Positions 48,501 to 58,790 of a stretch of DNA of 64,000 bases are shown one piece after another. The DNA comes from Elysia chlorotica (Eukaryota > Mollusca > Gastropoda > Plakobranchidae). The position numbers and the translations under genes were made by a program. Position 1 is the stretch's first letter, and each line of letters starts with the position of its first letter. The DNA lies in NCBI GenBank assembly GCA_003991915.1, contig RQTK01000165.1:506403-570402 (forward strand), given 5' to 3'. The notes beneath the pieces were generated by a model. It had not been told where the DNA came from. It saw only the letters and a list, made by a program, of their open reading frames with translations, and made no database searches.

Positions 48501-51002
48501 CATTAAACTGCGAAATATTAGCCGACTTTAATTTACGTGGGGCTTTTCCTATTTTGGTTGGATATCAGGTCAGAAAAGTCTTGATCGACAAAATTGTCGG
48601 TATCCCGACCATTTTGGGAAAATGTACAGGTCTGATTGCTCTATATTGACCATTGTCTTTTTAAGTTGAAGAAGAATCTCTAGTTTTTTAATGAATAAAA
48701 GTTGCAATTTTTTAAACTCCTACTCTAAAAAAAAAAATAATCGTGAAGGTGCTGGGTTCAATTGTACATATTTTTTGCTGGGTCCCCTGTGTTAACCCAG
48801 CATAGATTGGCACTTTAACTTTCAGTTCACCTATCAATTACTAAAAGCATTTAGAATAATGAGTTCACCTGATTCACCCTCGCTGCCTCACATAATTATG
48901 ACAATAATTCACAATTCAAAACATTTTAAAGAAAAAAAAACAATTATATTTATAAATACAAATTAAAATGAAAGTAACATAATAACCTATTATTAAAGTA
49001 AAATAAAGTACTATAAAAAGCAAAGGCAGGAAAGCTTACTTTTCCTCTGCAGACCCCATAGGTGGCTCTGACACCAGCCCATGTAAAACAAAAACCTGAT
49101 GGATCATTCAGGACTGTTGCACCATAGCTGTAAAGAAAAAAAATTGAGTTGATAAGTTCTGTACCTGATACTTTCTGCACGGTGTGTTTATTTTTTCACA
49201 ATTTAGAGAAAGTATTAATCTGCTATGATTGTTCATGAAAGTGCGCTATTACCTATAAATGCAATGCGTAGTACCAAACCATCACACCCAATTCGCTTAA
49301 CTATTTCCATTACCACAACTACAACAGAAAAAATAACCAATTTTATGTTGACACAATACAGCAGCAGATTCACGAAAGAATAGTAAATAACGACGAAGGC
49401 CGAGGACTGGGTGTTAAATTAAGGTGGAGAGATTGGCAAGTGTACGAATAGACTAGAGCTACGTTCCTTGTTTGTAAACACACATAACACGAAAAACCTA
49501 TTGGATGGTCAACACTTTTTAAATATGCTCCAATAAAACGGTATCCAAAATGAAATACAAATGTTGGCTGTCTCTTTAAAGACTTAAATTTTCATGTCAG
49601 AAATCAGGTTGGAAAAGTATTGATCGTGAAAATTATCAGATTTCCGATATTTGTTGGAAAACATACAGGTCTGTCACATAGAAAAGACCCAAATTATAAT
49701 TCCGGAATTCCAGAAATGTGGCATCCCTGCATCATTAAAACAAAAACAAAAACAATACAAAACAAGAGCGTTAAAAATTAGTCTTACCCATCAGGATCCA
49801 TGACAATGTTAAGATCAGAGTTGAAATGATCCAACACCACCTGTGTCTCATCCAGTGAAGGTTCATCTAGATTAAGTTCAGGGTCTGCTTGCCATCTGCT
49901 GTTTCCTTGATGGGGGCGACCAAATCTGTTTAAAAGAGCAAAACTGTTCAGCAATGGTGGGCTAAAACCATTATTTATTCTTAAAATGTTAAATATATCA
50001 TTTTATCAATAACAACTAAGAACCGTTAGAAGTATTAAAAGTGCAATGATCAGTGAAATAACTGTACCGGTATATAACAATGTTCTAACAGATTTAAGAA
50101 AGTTGCTAGACTTAGCTAGTCAAATTGTAACTTAAAGTCATTTGTGTTTGTAAGCAAATGTATCTTTAACATGTTTGTTTCTTTAAATATAGTTACTGAC
50201 CAACAATAGTCACTTCACCTTTAACCCAAATAATAATTGAAATTAAAAAAGTGGCAAATCCACCACTGCATATTATATGTAAGCAGGCCGACCACAGACG
50301 ACGAACTTGCATCCATGCAAATACCAATGAAAAAATTTTTTTAAAAGGTTATTCTTGGTTAATCTATGTTACTTTTTTGTTAGCTACTAATGCTTACCGT
50401 TTATCCTCCTCTTTCTTCATCAAATCTTGGCCTGCTCCCATGAACTGATGTGGAGAGGGAGACGCCTGGTGGAGTTGAGCTAGTTGTTGAAGCTGTGGGG
50501 ATGCGTGCTGTGGTGGAGGCTGAGATAAGTGTTGCTGCTGTTGCTGGGCTAGAAATCCTGGCGGCAATTGAGATGCTGCAGTAAGTGGGGTCAGCCCAGC
50601 ATATGGCGAGGGAATTCCTGCCGGTAAAGCCTGGTGGAGACCTGCCGCTGCCATAGCCCCAGCCATCGACACCATAGGAGCCCCAACTCCTGCCATGTGA
50701 GGTGGCAGCCCTGCAATGCTCACCATTCCCAACCCACCGAGTGGTGTTGCAGAAGCAGAAGCTTGAGTTGACCCAGAGGTGGTGTTCACAGGTGCGCCCG
50801 ACGCATGGGAGGCTGCTGCCTGTGCTGCAGCAATCTGTTGCTGATGATGATGGTGCAGCAACGGGTGACCTGCCATATGGCCTGCTGCAGGATGACCAGC
50901 TGGGAGGTGACCCGGGGGAAATTGAACTGCCGCCCCTCCTGGCATCACCATGTACTGCTGGGGTACCACCATGGGTACAAGCCCCGCTGGATATTGATTC
51001 AT
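24926..51002 (-). CDS. HNRNPUL1: HNRNPUL1-like heterogeneous nuclear ribonucleoprotein, 11 coding exons
   Basis: Eleven exons join with matching phases to 4512 coding bases, 1503 residues. Order: Q/H/A/P-rich N-terminus (1-202), SPRY domain (about 230-420), then a P-loop kinase-like domain (about 445-616) with Walker A GLPGAGKT at 450-457 and the motif [16 protein letters not shown]. The P-loop domain matches human HNRNPUL1 almost residue for residue in places ([22 protein letters not shown], RQYNxEG). After residue 640 comes an 863-residue tail: polyQ, an RD/RE-dipeptide block, a basic-Trp motif (RRRKSKWD, W1162) and a G/P-rich end with PRG repeats. The family works in the nucleus in pre-mRNA processing, transcription and DNA-end resection. 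The human protein is 856 residues (from memory), so the tail here is far longer. The SAP domain usual at the N-terminus was not found. The start at 51002 has an in-frame stop just upstream (51027-51029), but a weak acceptor (ATTCTTATCAAG) lies between, so an upstream coding exon may be missing. Confidence 0.93.
30336..30408 (-). CDS. HNRNPUL1: HNRNPUL1-like exon 10
   Basis: The acceptor is TCTGTTGTAG and the donor GTGAGT. This short exon of 24 codons begins [10 protein letters not shown], matching the human YNEEGRKAGP that follows the kinase-like domain. Confidence 0.88.
30878..31010 (-). CDS. HNRNPUL1: HNRNPUL1-like exon 9: P-loop domain, last part
   Basis: The acceptor is GTGCTGCAG and the donor GTATGT, phase 2. 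It encodes [17 protein letters not shown] and [14 protein letters not shown], equivalent to VPDHAVLEMKANFTLP in the human protein. Confidence 0.93.
31666..31830 (-). CDS. HNRNPUL1: HNRNPUL1-like exon 8: P-loop domain, second part
   Basis: The acceptor is CTTTTTTATTAG and the donor GTATAG, phase 1. It encodes [20 protein letters not shown] and the following strand, the signature of the HNRNPU family. Confidence 0.94.
31889..31926 (-). repeat. Partial duplicate of the SINE 3' part
   Basis: TCTGACATCAGCACTATATC and GGCTACATTGTGGAC repeat almost exactly at 31959-31993. This suggests either a second insertion or a local duplication. Confidence 0.65.
31941..32132 (-). repeat. Near full-length tRNA-derived SINE in an HNRNPUL1-like intron
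   Basis: Read on the minus strand it has a tRNA-like head with a B-box (GGTTCAAGCC at 32061-32070), then the body with GCCCTGTCTCGTGTGTGAC and CAGTCTTGGGATCAGTCCAC, and the tail GACATTAAACCAGCTCAG. A shorter duplicate of the 3' part lies immediately beside it (31889-31926). Confidence 0.75.
32741..32806. repeat. Short tandem duplication, unit about 35 bp
   Basis: GTGAGTTTTTAACTTTTCTT followed by CTTCTTTTGCA occurs twice in a row. Confidence 0.8.
33123..33315. repeat. About 100-bp tandem duplication in an HNRNPUL1-like intron
   Basis: CAATGCGATTGAAAAAAGTC occurs at 33124 and 33226, and GACTTCAACAAAGAGTTTGA with AAAAGTTGCCCAGTTGAT follows in both. The second copy lacks a short internal segment. 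Confidence 0.85.
34910..35126 (-). CDS. HNRNPUL1: HNRNPUL1-like exon 7: P-loop kinase-like domain
   Basis: The acceptor is TTTCATCAG and the donor GTAAGA, phase 1. It encodes [16 protein letters not shown] with an intact Walker A motif, then [18 protein letters not shown] and YHGRWEVLI. Confidence 0.95.
37053..37121. repeat. Short tandem duplication, unit about 34 bp
   Basis: GTAAATTTTAGAGAGCTGAA followed by TTTTTTTCTTTTC occurs twice in a row. Confidence 0.8.
41156..41285 (-). CDS. HNRNPUL1: HNRNPUL1-like exon 6: end of SPRY and linker
   Basis: The acceptor is CCTGCCCAG and the donor GTAACG, phase 0. It encodes [12 protein letters not shown] and the linker ending RKSDCE, which corresponds to KSKAECE just before the P-loop in the human protein. 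Confidence 0.92.
46294..46543 (-). CDS. HNRNPUL1: HNRNPUL1-like exon 5: core of SPRY
   Basis: The acceptor is GTTCAG and the donor GTGAGA, phase 2. It encodes [17 protein letters not shown], then [11 protein letters not shown] and [12 protein letters not shown], matching the conserved SPRY core of the family. Confidence 0.94.
47481..47600 (-). repeat. 5'-truncated SINE with target-site duplication
   Basis: The minus-strand copy has the tail GACGTTAAAACCCAACGAAC and a body match to the other copies. It is flanked by GATACTGTGATG at 47469-47480 and 47599-47610; the first bases of this may be microhomology with the SINE itself. It lies in an intron of the HNRNPUL1-like gene. Confidence 0.75.
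47792..47912 (-). CDS. HNRNPUL1: HNRNPUL1-like exon 4: SPRY
   Basis: The acceptor is CTTTCACAG and the donor GTGAGT, phase 1. It encodes [13 protein letters not shown] and [15 protein letters not shown], equivalent to the human stretch VRIGWSLDSCSTQL. Confidence 0.92.
48520..48640 (+). repeat. Unclassified dispersed repeat, copy 1
   Basis: It shares the order GACTTTAATTT, TTGATCGACAAAATTGTC, GGGAAAATGTACAGGTCTG with the stretch at 49585-49680. Both lie in introns of the HNRNPUL1-like gene. A third diverged copy may lie inverted at about 48100-48165. Confidence 0.4.
49040..49127 (-). CDS. HNRNPUL1: HNRNPUL1-like exon 3: SPRY
   Basis: The acceptor is TTCTTTACAG and the donor GTAAGC, ending in phase 0. 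It encodes [12 protein letters not shown] followed by [16 protein letters not shown], the equivalent of LWSGARASYGVRRG in the human protein. Confidence 0.92.
49575..49680 (+). repeat. Unclassified dispersed repeat, copy 2
   Basis: GACTTAAATTTTCATGTCAG, TTGATCGTGAAAATTATCAG and TTGGAAAACATACAGGTCTG parallel copy 1. The family is not recognised. Confidence 0.4.
49788..49925 (-). CDS. HNRNPUL1: HNRNPUL1-like exon 2: start of SPRY
   Basis: The acceptor is TTTTAAACAG and the donor GTAAGA, phase 2 to phase 2. It encodes the linker and first SPRY strand ([18 protein letters not shown]), equivalent to DTYNCDLHF in human HNRNPUL1. Confidence 0.9.
50398..51002 (-). CDS. HNRNPUL1: HNRNPUL1-like exon 1: low-complexity N-terminus
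   Basis: It encodes residues 1-202 and starts [11 protein letters not shown]. It is rich in Gln, His, Ala, Pro and Met, with short polyH and polyQ runs and no recognisable fold. The donor GTAAGC is in phase 2. The first exon in the full transcript may lie further upstream. Confidence 0.8.
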
Positions 51003-52559
51003 TGTCCCTTGATAAGAATGCTTACTTTACCCACAATATGTGTAGTCACTCTGACTCTGATCTTTGAAATGTCAGCTTTCTTTAGACTGTGTCAAACAAA
51101 TTCCTGTTATGAAAAAAACAAAGAGAGTAGAATATATATTACTTTTTCTTTCAGTGTTTAGTAGACATTTTTTTAATTTGATTTTGCTTACAACTGCATT
51201 AATGATAGTTTTCTGTTTTCTTTCCATAGCAACCTTCTCCCAACCCCATTAAAAAAAAAGATACGACGTGGGCAGCAAAAAGCAATGGGTTTTGCTTGGC
51301 AGTTAGCACTTTTCTAATGCCTAATTGGTGGTGTGAGCTTTGAATTAAGAAAGCGAAACCAGAAAAACTTTGAATTATGATCTGATTTTGAGAGTCAAAG
51401 AGAAAAGAAAACCAACTAATCCTCTTGTAAAATGCTGTTTATGAGAAATTCGAATTATCAGACTTTGTCCTGTGAGGTTTCCACTGTATACAAAAAGATT
51501 ACAAAATATCCAAAGCAAATATGCCAGTCAATACAAAATTAACGCAAAAAGAAAGAGAAAAAAAAACAACTTCCATTACATTGGTGCTTTTAAAGTTTTA
51601 ATGATTGATGTTCAAATTATAAATGCTCTTGCAAACAATCCTCCAATAGTAATTAACACTAACGACTAGACAAGAATATTAGCCTAGGCCTAATTACAAG
51701 TATAAAGCTAGATCCTCATTATAAATCACAAATCAAAATAATATTTGGGAGTGGAGCAAAATGGTAAAAATTGCCGTTTTAAATCATTTCAAACAAATAG
51801 GCTGTTCATAACAAAAACAATTTCAAATTTTCAATAGGAGTTCATCACTTGAATTCCTCCAATCGCTTACTAGGGAACAAACTGTATTAGCTGATTATGA
51901 AGTTGGGCCGATGAGTGATAATGAAGAGCAAGAGACAAGTTCAAGCCCAGATCGGGACAGTCCAAGTCTCTTCGTGTTGCTAGCATACCAAACACAAAAA
52001 AAAATCTATTATGGATCATCAAAAATTAACTTTGCTATCCCGTCACAGCCTAAAACAGGTGGAATCGGTCTTTCTAAAAAAAGGCTCAAGGACAAGATCT
52101 AGATGGATGGGTTGAGTACAATTTTGCAATAGATCTAGCTTACAACTCGTGCTAACTAAGTCTAAGAGATCTAGAGAACACCGTTTCTAATCTTATCATC
52201 AATAGTAGACTCAAATGTAGATTAATATCTATTTAGGGGAGAAATTCAGAATCTAGATCTAGAGATGTATGTAATATCTAGATCAAGATTCTAGAGCTAC
52301 TTTCTAGTGAGCCATTCATGCACAGCTTGAAGGTGACTCGGCAGGTGAAATTCCATTTTTCTTAATTTTTACTTTTTATATCATGATTCCTAGACTCGAC
52401 TAGATCTAGATCTAGATTCTAGACCCACCGATTCTCCGATGAGTTAAAATTAAATTCTTGACAAAGGTTTTTTATTGTTAAAACAATGACTTTTGTAACG
52501 AATTTCAAACCACACTTACACAAGTACTTCAATTGAATTAACCATATTAACCACAGATA

Positions 52560-52745
52560 GTCAATACCATAACGGGACGTCCGCCATGTTGCATTTATTA
52601 TTACACTGAAAGAAACGACCAAATCTCGAATAAAAAAAATTGTGACGAGACTTTGTTGTCCGACGCCGACGCTCTCGTCTGGCGTGAGTTGCGTCAAGTG
52701 GCAGGCCTAGTACATTTACTGCACAGTGTACATGTGCTGGGCGAC
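52560..52745 (-). promoter_or_regulatory. CpG-rich, YY1-containing promoter-like segment
   Basis: CCGCCATGTTG at 52581-52591 is a full YY1 consensus. On the minus strand it contains ATGGCGGAC in good Kozak context (ATG at 52587-52585), followed by a possible GTATTG donor. CpG-rich sequence lies just upstream on that strand (52630-52690). It sits 1.6 kb upstream of the HNRNPUL1-like exon 1 and could be that gene's promoter or first exon, though the donor phase does not fit a direct join to exon 1. Confidence 0.4.
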
Positions 52746-53290
52746 TCGACAGCGAAGATCAACAGAATGTTCATACCCAGATGGAAATACAGTAAAACAG
52801 TTCCCAACTCATATTAATAATATAGAGAGATCCAGTAAAAGCAAAATGACACAGCTCGGAGGCTTACCGGCTAGAAACGAGGCAGGGCAGCCTAAAAAGC
52901 TCTAAGCAGCATGGAAAATAATCACGCCTCTCAAAGGCGATAATAACCTCACATATCGCCTCTCCAAGGCAAATATTGTAATGCTTCACAAATAACACTA
53001 CCATTCTGGATGCAGAGAATTCCACTCGTAATTCACATCCTCTAAAATAAATCTCGTAACTCTTGTATAGAGAATAACGCAGACTAGTAGCAAACTGCTC
53101 ATGCCTCGGTAACTTAGATTTAGTATAAGTTCTAGCAAAGAAAGCAGTAGAACACAGCCCCTCCAACTGCTCACACATGCGATAACATAACACGCAGGCT
53201 TCCTTTCTTGTACCAAAATCGCTGACTACAATTTTGTCAAGGTACACACAATTTTAAAATTCATCACTAAAACTTAACTAAATTCTCCTA

Positions 53291-53860
53291 CAACATGCTG
53301 TCCTAACAATTAGGCCCAGGCCTATTATTGGATAGAGAAAAAAATCAGAGATAGAAATAATTGCGCAGTGATGGATTTGCAAAAAAACAGGAGATAAAAA
53401 AGGTACACATAAAGAACGTTAGTGAATTTAGGAGTGCCAGCACCCTTCCTGCATATGTGCGCTGCCATCAAAATACTTATTAACAAGGGCAATGTCAATT
53501 CACTACAATGCAATCAAAGGGACGTCACCCAGTAGTACATACTTTCGATCATAACAAAGTAGCACCCCTACAACATGCTGTCCTAACAATTAGGCCCAGG
53601 CCTATTATTGGATAGAAAAAAAAATCAGAGATAGAAATAATTGCGCAGTGATGGATTTGCAAAAAAAGAGGAGATAAAAAAGGTACCAATAAAGATCGTT
53701 AGTGAATTTAGGAGTGCCAGCACCCTTCCTGCATATGTGCGCTGCCATCAAAATACTTATTAACATAATAACAAGGACAATATTAGTCCACTGCGTTGCA
53801 ACCAAAGGGACGTCACCCCAGTAATACATACTTTCGATCATAACAAAGTAGCACCCCTTA
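53291..53860. repeat. 280-bp tandem duplication
   Basis: Two copies start with CAACATGCTGTCCTAACAAT at 53291 and 53571. They stay nearly identical through GGAGTGCCAGCACCCTTCCT and AAAGGGACGTCACCC to AACAAAGTAGCACCCC. Copy 2 is about 10 bases longer. No coding function is apparent, although a shared short frame is open on the minus strand in both. Confidence 0.92.
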
Positions 53861-55456
53861 CATAAAAAAAATGTTAATAAGCGCCTCATGTTTTCTTTGG
53901 AATGATTAGAAAATGCACCGTTTATAAATGGGCGGTATGGCTTGTGGACTAACTACAACATAAAACAATGCCCATGGATTCCAACTTAGTTAGCAAAAAC
54001 ACTAGTTGGGGTTGTATAGGTTCAGACAAATTGGACACTACTTTGTGCTTTATCTGAGAAAAGAGGAATAGTGAGGATTGCAAATAATTATTGATTCAGT
54101 TCTGGAACTGATTACTCTTGGACTTTGGTTTATTAGTAGACTAATTACAAGTGAACGTATTTATTCAAATGTGGGGCCTATACCCCCCGCCAAAAAAAAA
54201 AAAAAAAAAAAACAACAACCCCCCCCACCCCCACAAAAAACACAAAAAAAAACACAAAAAAAAAACATGCCCACGCATGCAGATGTAATTGTTTATCCCT
54301 ACAACGGAACGAACCTTACCAATCTTTTAAAACGAGTTTGGCGTATTTGATAAATTGCTTTATCTCTGAATTCTTATAGAAAGAAGGACAATCCTGAACA
54401 TATCAAGAATTGATTTCATTTTTGGTTCGAGATAATTATTGTATACACATATTATTAAAACGATACGTTTTATACATTTGCTGTCATAGATCTCTATGTA
54501 TATTTTCACTATGTCATCATTATCTAGATTCTGATAGCTACTTTTCGTGAGTGTGTGTATTTTTGACAAAATAACATTTTAAAAATGTATGCACAGGCTT
54601 GAATTTCAATCAATTTCGAGCTCAGAGGACAACTATACAGCCAATGAGCTACTATTACTAAGCTAACTCATTTATGTCAGTAGATAAATAAGCTATTAAT
54701 GTAAAAATTGAAACAAATGTTGACTAAAATAATAATTCCGCTTTATCCGTTTATAAACAAAGACCCTGGTGATTTTGTTAAGATTTTGTTGGGTGCTTGG
54801 TTATTTATCCAGTTTTGTGATGTTAAGCTCTATTATGTATGCTGTTTTCTTTTGATTTAGCACAATGAGTATATCAAGTACATTTTTCATCTTATTTTTC
54901 GTTTAAATTTCAAACAAACATTTGTTGTAACCTGATAGAAGAATCTTTAAAAACAAAACAAACGGTGTGATCTTCCTTTCATTTTTGTTGGCTTCCAGAC
55001 TAGACTGTATTTTAACAACTTTATTTTATTGCTTTGTATTTATTTAAATACCTTTTGGAATCGTAAACACTACAGCGCTGGTTTTATTTCCCTTTCTTCA
55101 TTTATAAAATATCACTGCCAGAGGTGATAATAATATTTTTATGTGGCAAATGCTTGCAGCATCCCGTCATTCAGGAGCTTCTTTAGGTTGGAAAGCACAA
55201 AAAGTAGAATAGTGAGAGTTCAATGCAAGGAGGGACCAAAGCAGGAAGACTGTGGAGTAGTTTAGCAATACTTGTTCATGATTGTTTTTTTTTGTTCTTG
55301 TTATCATTTAACTTTTGTATTTCTGCGCGTTTTTAACCTAAATTGTTCCCTTTAAGATCACACACTTCGCGGTAATACTAATTTTGCAGAATAATATTCC
55401 ATCACTAGTTAATAAACAGAGACAACTTCAAAACTTTCGTTTATGACGGTGCTGAT

Positions 55457-55569
<113 letters not shown>

Positions 55570-55795
55570 TAATGATGATAGGTTTAATAATTTTTTTTGA
55601 AAGGAGGAGAAAAAATATAACAACACAAAGGACTTTGATGTGAATACGTAATTTTTCCCACGGTTGAATTTGTATGTTTTGATCTTTTCTTGTTTTTTTA
55701 AAAACCCTGTCCTTTGTTTTGATAAAATAAAGATAAATATACAAACGAAAGCCCAAAACAACAAAAGCAAAACAAAAAACAAACAAACAACTGAG

Positions 55796-55797
55796 AT

Positions 55798-55847
<50 letters not shown>
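55796..55847. repeat. (AAC)n microsatellite
   Basis: About 17 AAC units. Confidence 0.96.
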
Positions 55848-56185
55848 GTTTACAATGAAATAGTTCCACAAACGTTCCTCAAATCATAAAGGGCATATTA
55901 ATTTTCAGCTAGACGGTTTATCTCTTTGTGAAAAAAAAATTTTTCATACCCATAAGGTAACATAGTTTTGAGCTGTTATACACCACGAAACCATCATCTT
56001 TCCTTCCAGCTTTATTTGTTTGCAAAATTTTACCTACAAAGATATTTCAACATGGAAGAAAGACTCATTAGATTCTTTGACTGGTTGAAATGTCCACCAC
56101 TTCTCACAATTATTTTTGAGCTCCTACCTGCCCAAAAGAGATCCTTCTTTGTGCGGAAAAGACTAATTGAACGTCCGCTTTGAGA

Positions 56186-56275
56186 AGACGAGGCCACCAG
56201 CTGGGATCCGAACTTCGGACCTACTGCTCGGAGAATCAGTGCTCGAAATGAGTGCGCCACCGGCGCCTCATATGT
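56186..56275 (-). repeat. tRNA-related SINE head of a second family
   Basis: On the minus strand GCGCCGGTGGCGCACTCATT resembles a tRNA acceptor and A-box start, and AAGTTCGGATCCCAGC a B-box about 50 bases later. It does not share the body of the other SINE. Confidence 0.6.
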
Positions 56276-56339
56276 GCAGAGAAGTTCTAAGAACTGATCT
56301 TGTCGTGTGTGTGAATCTACGGGCAGCCAAGAATTAAAA

Positions 56340-56490
56340 AAGAGGCAAAACAAAAACTAAAACAAAAAAAATAAAATAAAAACAAAACCAACCAAACAAA
56401 CAAACAATAACAAAACAAAATAAAACAAAAACAAAAACAAACAAAACTAAAACAAAACCAAAACAAAACAAAAACAAAAACAAAAACAAT
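56340..56490. repeat. (AAAAC)n-like A-rich tract
   Basis: A/C-only sequence of AAAAC and AAAC units next to the second-family tRNA-like SINE head. It may be the far end of that element or an independent repeat. Confidence 0.85.
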
Positions 56491-58021
56491 TTCAGAGAAA
56501 TAGACTACAGCTAATAATTATAATAACTATCATAAAAGAATAGCCAAATCATAACTGGCGAGATGGTCCTTGTATATCTTGTAACAAAGATCCTTCAGGA
56601 AAACCATCAACCTACAAATGTACTGATAGTTATAGTTATATAATTAATGTGAGTATAAATAAATTACGCAAAACACCAACAAAGGTAGACACAATCGGAA
56701 TCTAGGCAATTTAGACCATAAAATAACATAACAGTAGACATAAAGCAGTCCATTACAATGAACGGATCTCACAAGAATAGCATGCAAAGCCACACCTAAA
56801 GGGGAGAGAAACAGACCTACAGACAGTGTTTAATGTCGGCAGAGTTCTCCAGCAGGCACGGACCTGTTTAACGATCTAGCGACCATTGTTGTACACGGGG
56901 GTAACTGAATTTTAATGGTTTGGTCTCAGTAATGTTAGTGCAGTGCTTAGTAGTGACCATTACCAAAGCGCGCCAGTAATGTACAATCATGTATGTCAGT
57001 ACGGTAGTGGCGATTACTGTAGGACCCAGTTATTACAGGCTTTGTGGCCCGCATCGTGAAGAGCGGATGACTTAATCGCGCATACTTAGGCATGGCGTTT
57101 TATGATCGCACCAGAGACAACAGATATAAGCGAGACGTCTCACAAAAACATCTCACAGTGTTATTGACACGGGGGGCGAGCGCGACGCGTGCTCTCTCTA
57201 TTTCTCTCTTGAAATTAGGGCGTTTGAGTAATGTTCAGACTGAATGTTATTTTACAAAGGCTTAAAGAGGGAAGGAACCGCCTAAATAATTATCATAACC
57301 CGCAAAACTCTCTCCGTGAAACCTCTCACTATTTCAACCTCTCTGATCGCACATTGCTCAATACGCCTTGGATAGCTCTATGATTGGACATCAGTGCATA
57401 TCACCTTACGCTTCGTTTCCGTTTTCGATATGGGCTCCGGTACCACAATATCTCTAACATGACTTTGGCAGAGCTGACGATTTTACCTACCCCACTCCCC
57501 GAAAAAAGCGTATTTGTAGTAAATTTCAAACCAAATCTTTTGGCTAAAAATGTATTCTTTCGTGGTTAGGTGGGTTGACAGCTCATAGTTCTATTAATAA
57601 ACTCTTTGGTTGACAGCTATGTTGTAGGTGTAGCTACTCCATTAAAATGCTTCTCCCAGGATCGCTGGAGGTGTGGGTGTGTGTGTGTAGGTTGGAGTAG
57701 GTTTGTTTTCACACGCACACACACACTTTTAATGAGAAACAAAGAGCGAGAATTTAATCAAATATATATGCACACACACACACACATTATTTTTCAACTC
57801 TTTAGCATATGAACGGCTGATATTTATAGGCGTTTCTATTTCAAAACGGGCGCAAACATTAAACCCTTCAACTTCGTTGTTGAATTAATTGCTGATTAAA
57901 ATACCCTTATTATTCGAACTATTTTCTTCCAAACATTCTAAGATGAAAAACCTCCTCTATAAACGACATACATTATATGATTTTGAAAATCAACAACAAG
58001 CAAACGAACTAACAAACAAAC

Positions 58022-58048
58022 ATTAACAACAACACCAACAACATCACC

Positions 58049-58091
<43 letters not shown>

Positions 58092-58104
58092 GCAACAACA
58101 ACAA
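58022..58104. repeat. (AAC)n microsatellite
   Basis: About 25 AAC units with a few changes. Confidence 0.95.
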
Positions 58105-58534
58105 AGTAATAAAATAATATCATGTTCTTTAAGATCCTTTTAATTGTTATTTATGAGACAAGGGCAATTGAGTTTAAATAGATACGTTATGTATTTTCTA
58201 AAGCGGTAATCATCAATCTCTTCTCTACCTTATCTTCGTAGCTAATTTACTACACCCATTGACAGTCATTGAACCATACGATAGCACCTTAACTGCGGCG
58301 TTTTATGCAAATGTTCGACACACATACTTTGTGAATGGTGGTTGTGTGGGTGCATGCTTGTGTGTGTGTGTGTTTGTGTGTGTGTTGAAATTTTGTCACT
58401 CTGCTTGAAGTTGCATTAAAGACACAATCAACATGAAAACAAGAACAACAAACACGAAAACCATATCAGAACAACCCTCCCCACCCAAGCTCATACAACG
58501 TAATTAAAATTTTTACTTCCCCCCTACACGCGGC

Positions 58535-58559
58535 GGGTGTGTGTGTGTGTGTGTGTGTT
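58535..58559. repeat. (GT)n microsatellite
   Basis: A short GT run directly before a T-rich stretch and the SINE at 58575. Confidence 0.9.
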
Positions 58560-58574
58560 TTTTTGTTTTGTTTG

Positions 58575-58790
58575 GGGGTAACCTTTGGGCTTCCGACGCA
58601 GAAGGTCTGTGGTTCGAGCCCTGGTGATTTCGGCCCCTACTGGTTGGTTAATGTGACCAGCTGAGACAGGACTCATGGTATCTCCACCCGGTCTCGTTTT
58701 GGGCAGCAAATAAAATTGTCAGACGTCAGTCTTGGGTTCGTCCAGAAATAGCTATATAGTGCTGACGTTGGACGTTAAACCAACTCAACT
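58575..58790 (+). repeat. Near full-length tRNA-derived SINE
   Basis: The head contains the B-box GGTTCGAGCC (58611-58620) after CTTCCGACGCAGAAGG. The body and the tail GTTGGACGTTAAACCAACTC follow. It is the best plus-strand copy in the window. Confidence 0.8.

Noticed and set aside
50702-51161. Plus-strand frames opposite HNRNPUL1-like exon 1
   Set aside because: They are antisense to a supported exon and lack recognisable sequence.
53291-53860. Possible CRISPR-like or satellite array
   Set aside because: Only two long copies without spacers; this is a simple tandem duplication.
53325-53889. Two near-identical short minus-strand proteins
   Set aside because: They are copies of a chance frame inside the 280-bp duplication; there is no start context or splice support.
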